From an uncultured Anaerolineaceae bacterium (GTDB lineage Bacteria > Chloroflexota > Anaerolineae > Anaerolineales > Anaerolineaceae), in NCBI GenBank assembly GCA_937894825.1, contig CALCQT010000100.1:1-6409 (forward strand): a DNA stretch of 6,409 nucleotides, written 5' to 3'. The translations under genes were made by a program, and so were the position numbers. Positions within the stretch are counted from its first letter, which is position 1, and each line of letters begins with the position of its first letter. Under the pieces are notes generated by a model. It had not been told where the DNA came from and did not search any database. It saw nothing but the letters and a program-made list of their open reading frames with translations. Shown piece by piece: positions 5,883 through 6,409 of the stretch.

Positions 5883-6407
5883 TTATGCCTTACTGTTCAA
5901 AGGCAGCACTTTTCGCATCACCCAGGCCGGCTCAGTTTCTTCGCGGATTTTGCCGGTATCGTCAATGTACGACCATTTGCCGGGATCGCTGCGCAGCACG
6001 CTGAATCCATTCCGCTCATAGAAGGCCCGGCTGCGCCGGTTGGACCGGGCGCAGTTCAGGATGATGACGTTCATATCGCGATCCTTGGCGGTCCCCTCGC
6101 AGATTTTCAGCAGCAGCGTTCCCAGGCCGCGCCGGCGGTAATCCGGCTTCACGCGGAACGAACTGAGGAACATGTACGGGTGCTCCGAATATTCCTGATG
6201 GGGCTGTTTTTCGGTCAGGAAAACCTGCCCGATCACCCCGACCGAAGGGATCTCCGCGATCCAGGGGAAAGAACGGCCTGCCAACAGTCCGCGGTACACC
6301 TCACGATACACTTTGCGGTAACGGCGGTACTCTCCATCCCATTCAATTTCGGGCAAATCCGATTCGGTCATCAGCCGGATATTGACCGTGTCCAGCCAGT
6401 TCGTCAT
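5883..6407 (-). CDS. GNAT-family N-acetyltransferase
   Basis: This 174-residue protein would transfer an acetyl group from acetyl-CoA to an amine on a small molecule or protein. The acetyl-CoA pyrophosphate loop RRRGLG (91-96) fits the family pattern (Q/R)xxGx(G/A). It is preceded by strand FLSSFRVKP (80-88), with V86 at the usual beta-4 position, and followed by NRRSRAFYERNGF (123-135), the typical motif B. The N-terminus has IRLMTESDLPEIEWDGEYRR (10-29), where acceptor-binding residues usually lie. The length is normal for a single-domain GNAT. I recall relatives with the EWDGEYxxYR opening from Chloroflexota, without having been able to search. The ATG at 6407 lies two bases from the window edge, so its ribosome site and promoter are unseen and an earlier start is possible. 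The acceptor is unknown. Confidence 0.9.
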   Translation of the reverse strand: MTNWLDTVNIRLMTESDLPEIEWDGEYRRYRKVYREVYRGLLAGRSFPWIAEIPSVGVIGQVFLTEKQPHQEYSEHPYMFLSSFRVKPDYRRRGLGTLLLKICEGTAKDRDMNVIILNCARSNRRSRAFYERNGFSVLRSDPGKWSYIDDTGKIREETEPAWVMRKVLPLNSKA

Positions 6408-6409
6408 AA

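Noticed and set aside
5792..6004. Open frame of 70 codons on the plus strand across the repeat element and the GNAT 3' end
   Set aside because: It spans non-coding repeat DNA and runs antisense into the GNAT gene, with no ribosome site and no family resemblance.

Overview
This window looks like an ordinary bacterial chromosome segment of medium GC content. It carries a DNA-repair gene, a self-regulated multidrug-type ABC exporter operon, an acetyltransferase and some repeat-rich intergenic DNA. The host cannot be fixed from sequence alone. The GNAT protein and the UvrB variant remind me most of Chloroflexota (Anaerolineae). The GAAC-N4-GTTC SOS-like box and the exporter operon would fit Bacillota or Actinomycetota equally well. 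No rRNA, tRNA, CRISPR array or phage gene was seen, and no transposase gene.

Layout from left to right: (1) the 3' end of a plus-strand gene encoding an extremely acidic, His-rich C-terminal tail (to 302). (2) A perfect 20-bp-arm palindrome (321-361), a likely bidirectional terminator, between that gene and the convergent uvrB. (3) uvrB on the minus strand (2426 to 372), complete, with an extended -10 promoter and a LexA-type box upstream. (4) A minus-strand operon read from 5483 to 2646: tetR-family regulator, ABC ATPase, permease 1, permease 2. Each neighbouring pair overlaps by exactly 4 bases. A 45-codon ORF (2649-2512) begins with a fourth overlap of the same kind and may or may not be a gene. 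(5) A textbook promoter (TTGACA, 17 bp, TACTAT) before tetR, with the -10 inside a perfect 13-bp-arm palindrome (5500-5537) that is the best candidate TetR operator. (6) A 343-base non-coding stretch (5540-5882) holding a second terminator-like palindrome and a MITE/REP-like element of about 207 bp. (7) A complete GNAT acetyltransferase gene on the minus strand at the right edge.

How the genes probably work together: the TetR-type protein would repress its own operon until a ligand releases it. The ATPase and two different permeases would then form a heteromeric exporter resembling the mycobacterial Rv2686c-Rv2687c-Rv2688c type. I see no terminator between permease 2 and uvrB, so uvrB may be expressed from its own SOS-like promoter and also by read-through from the exporter operon. 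I found no clearly new multi-gene system. The most interesting items are regulatory: the operator/promoter overlap, the SOS box, and two related palindromes.
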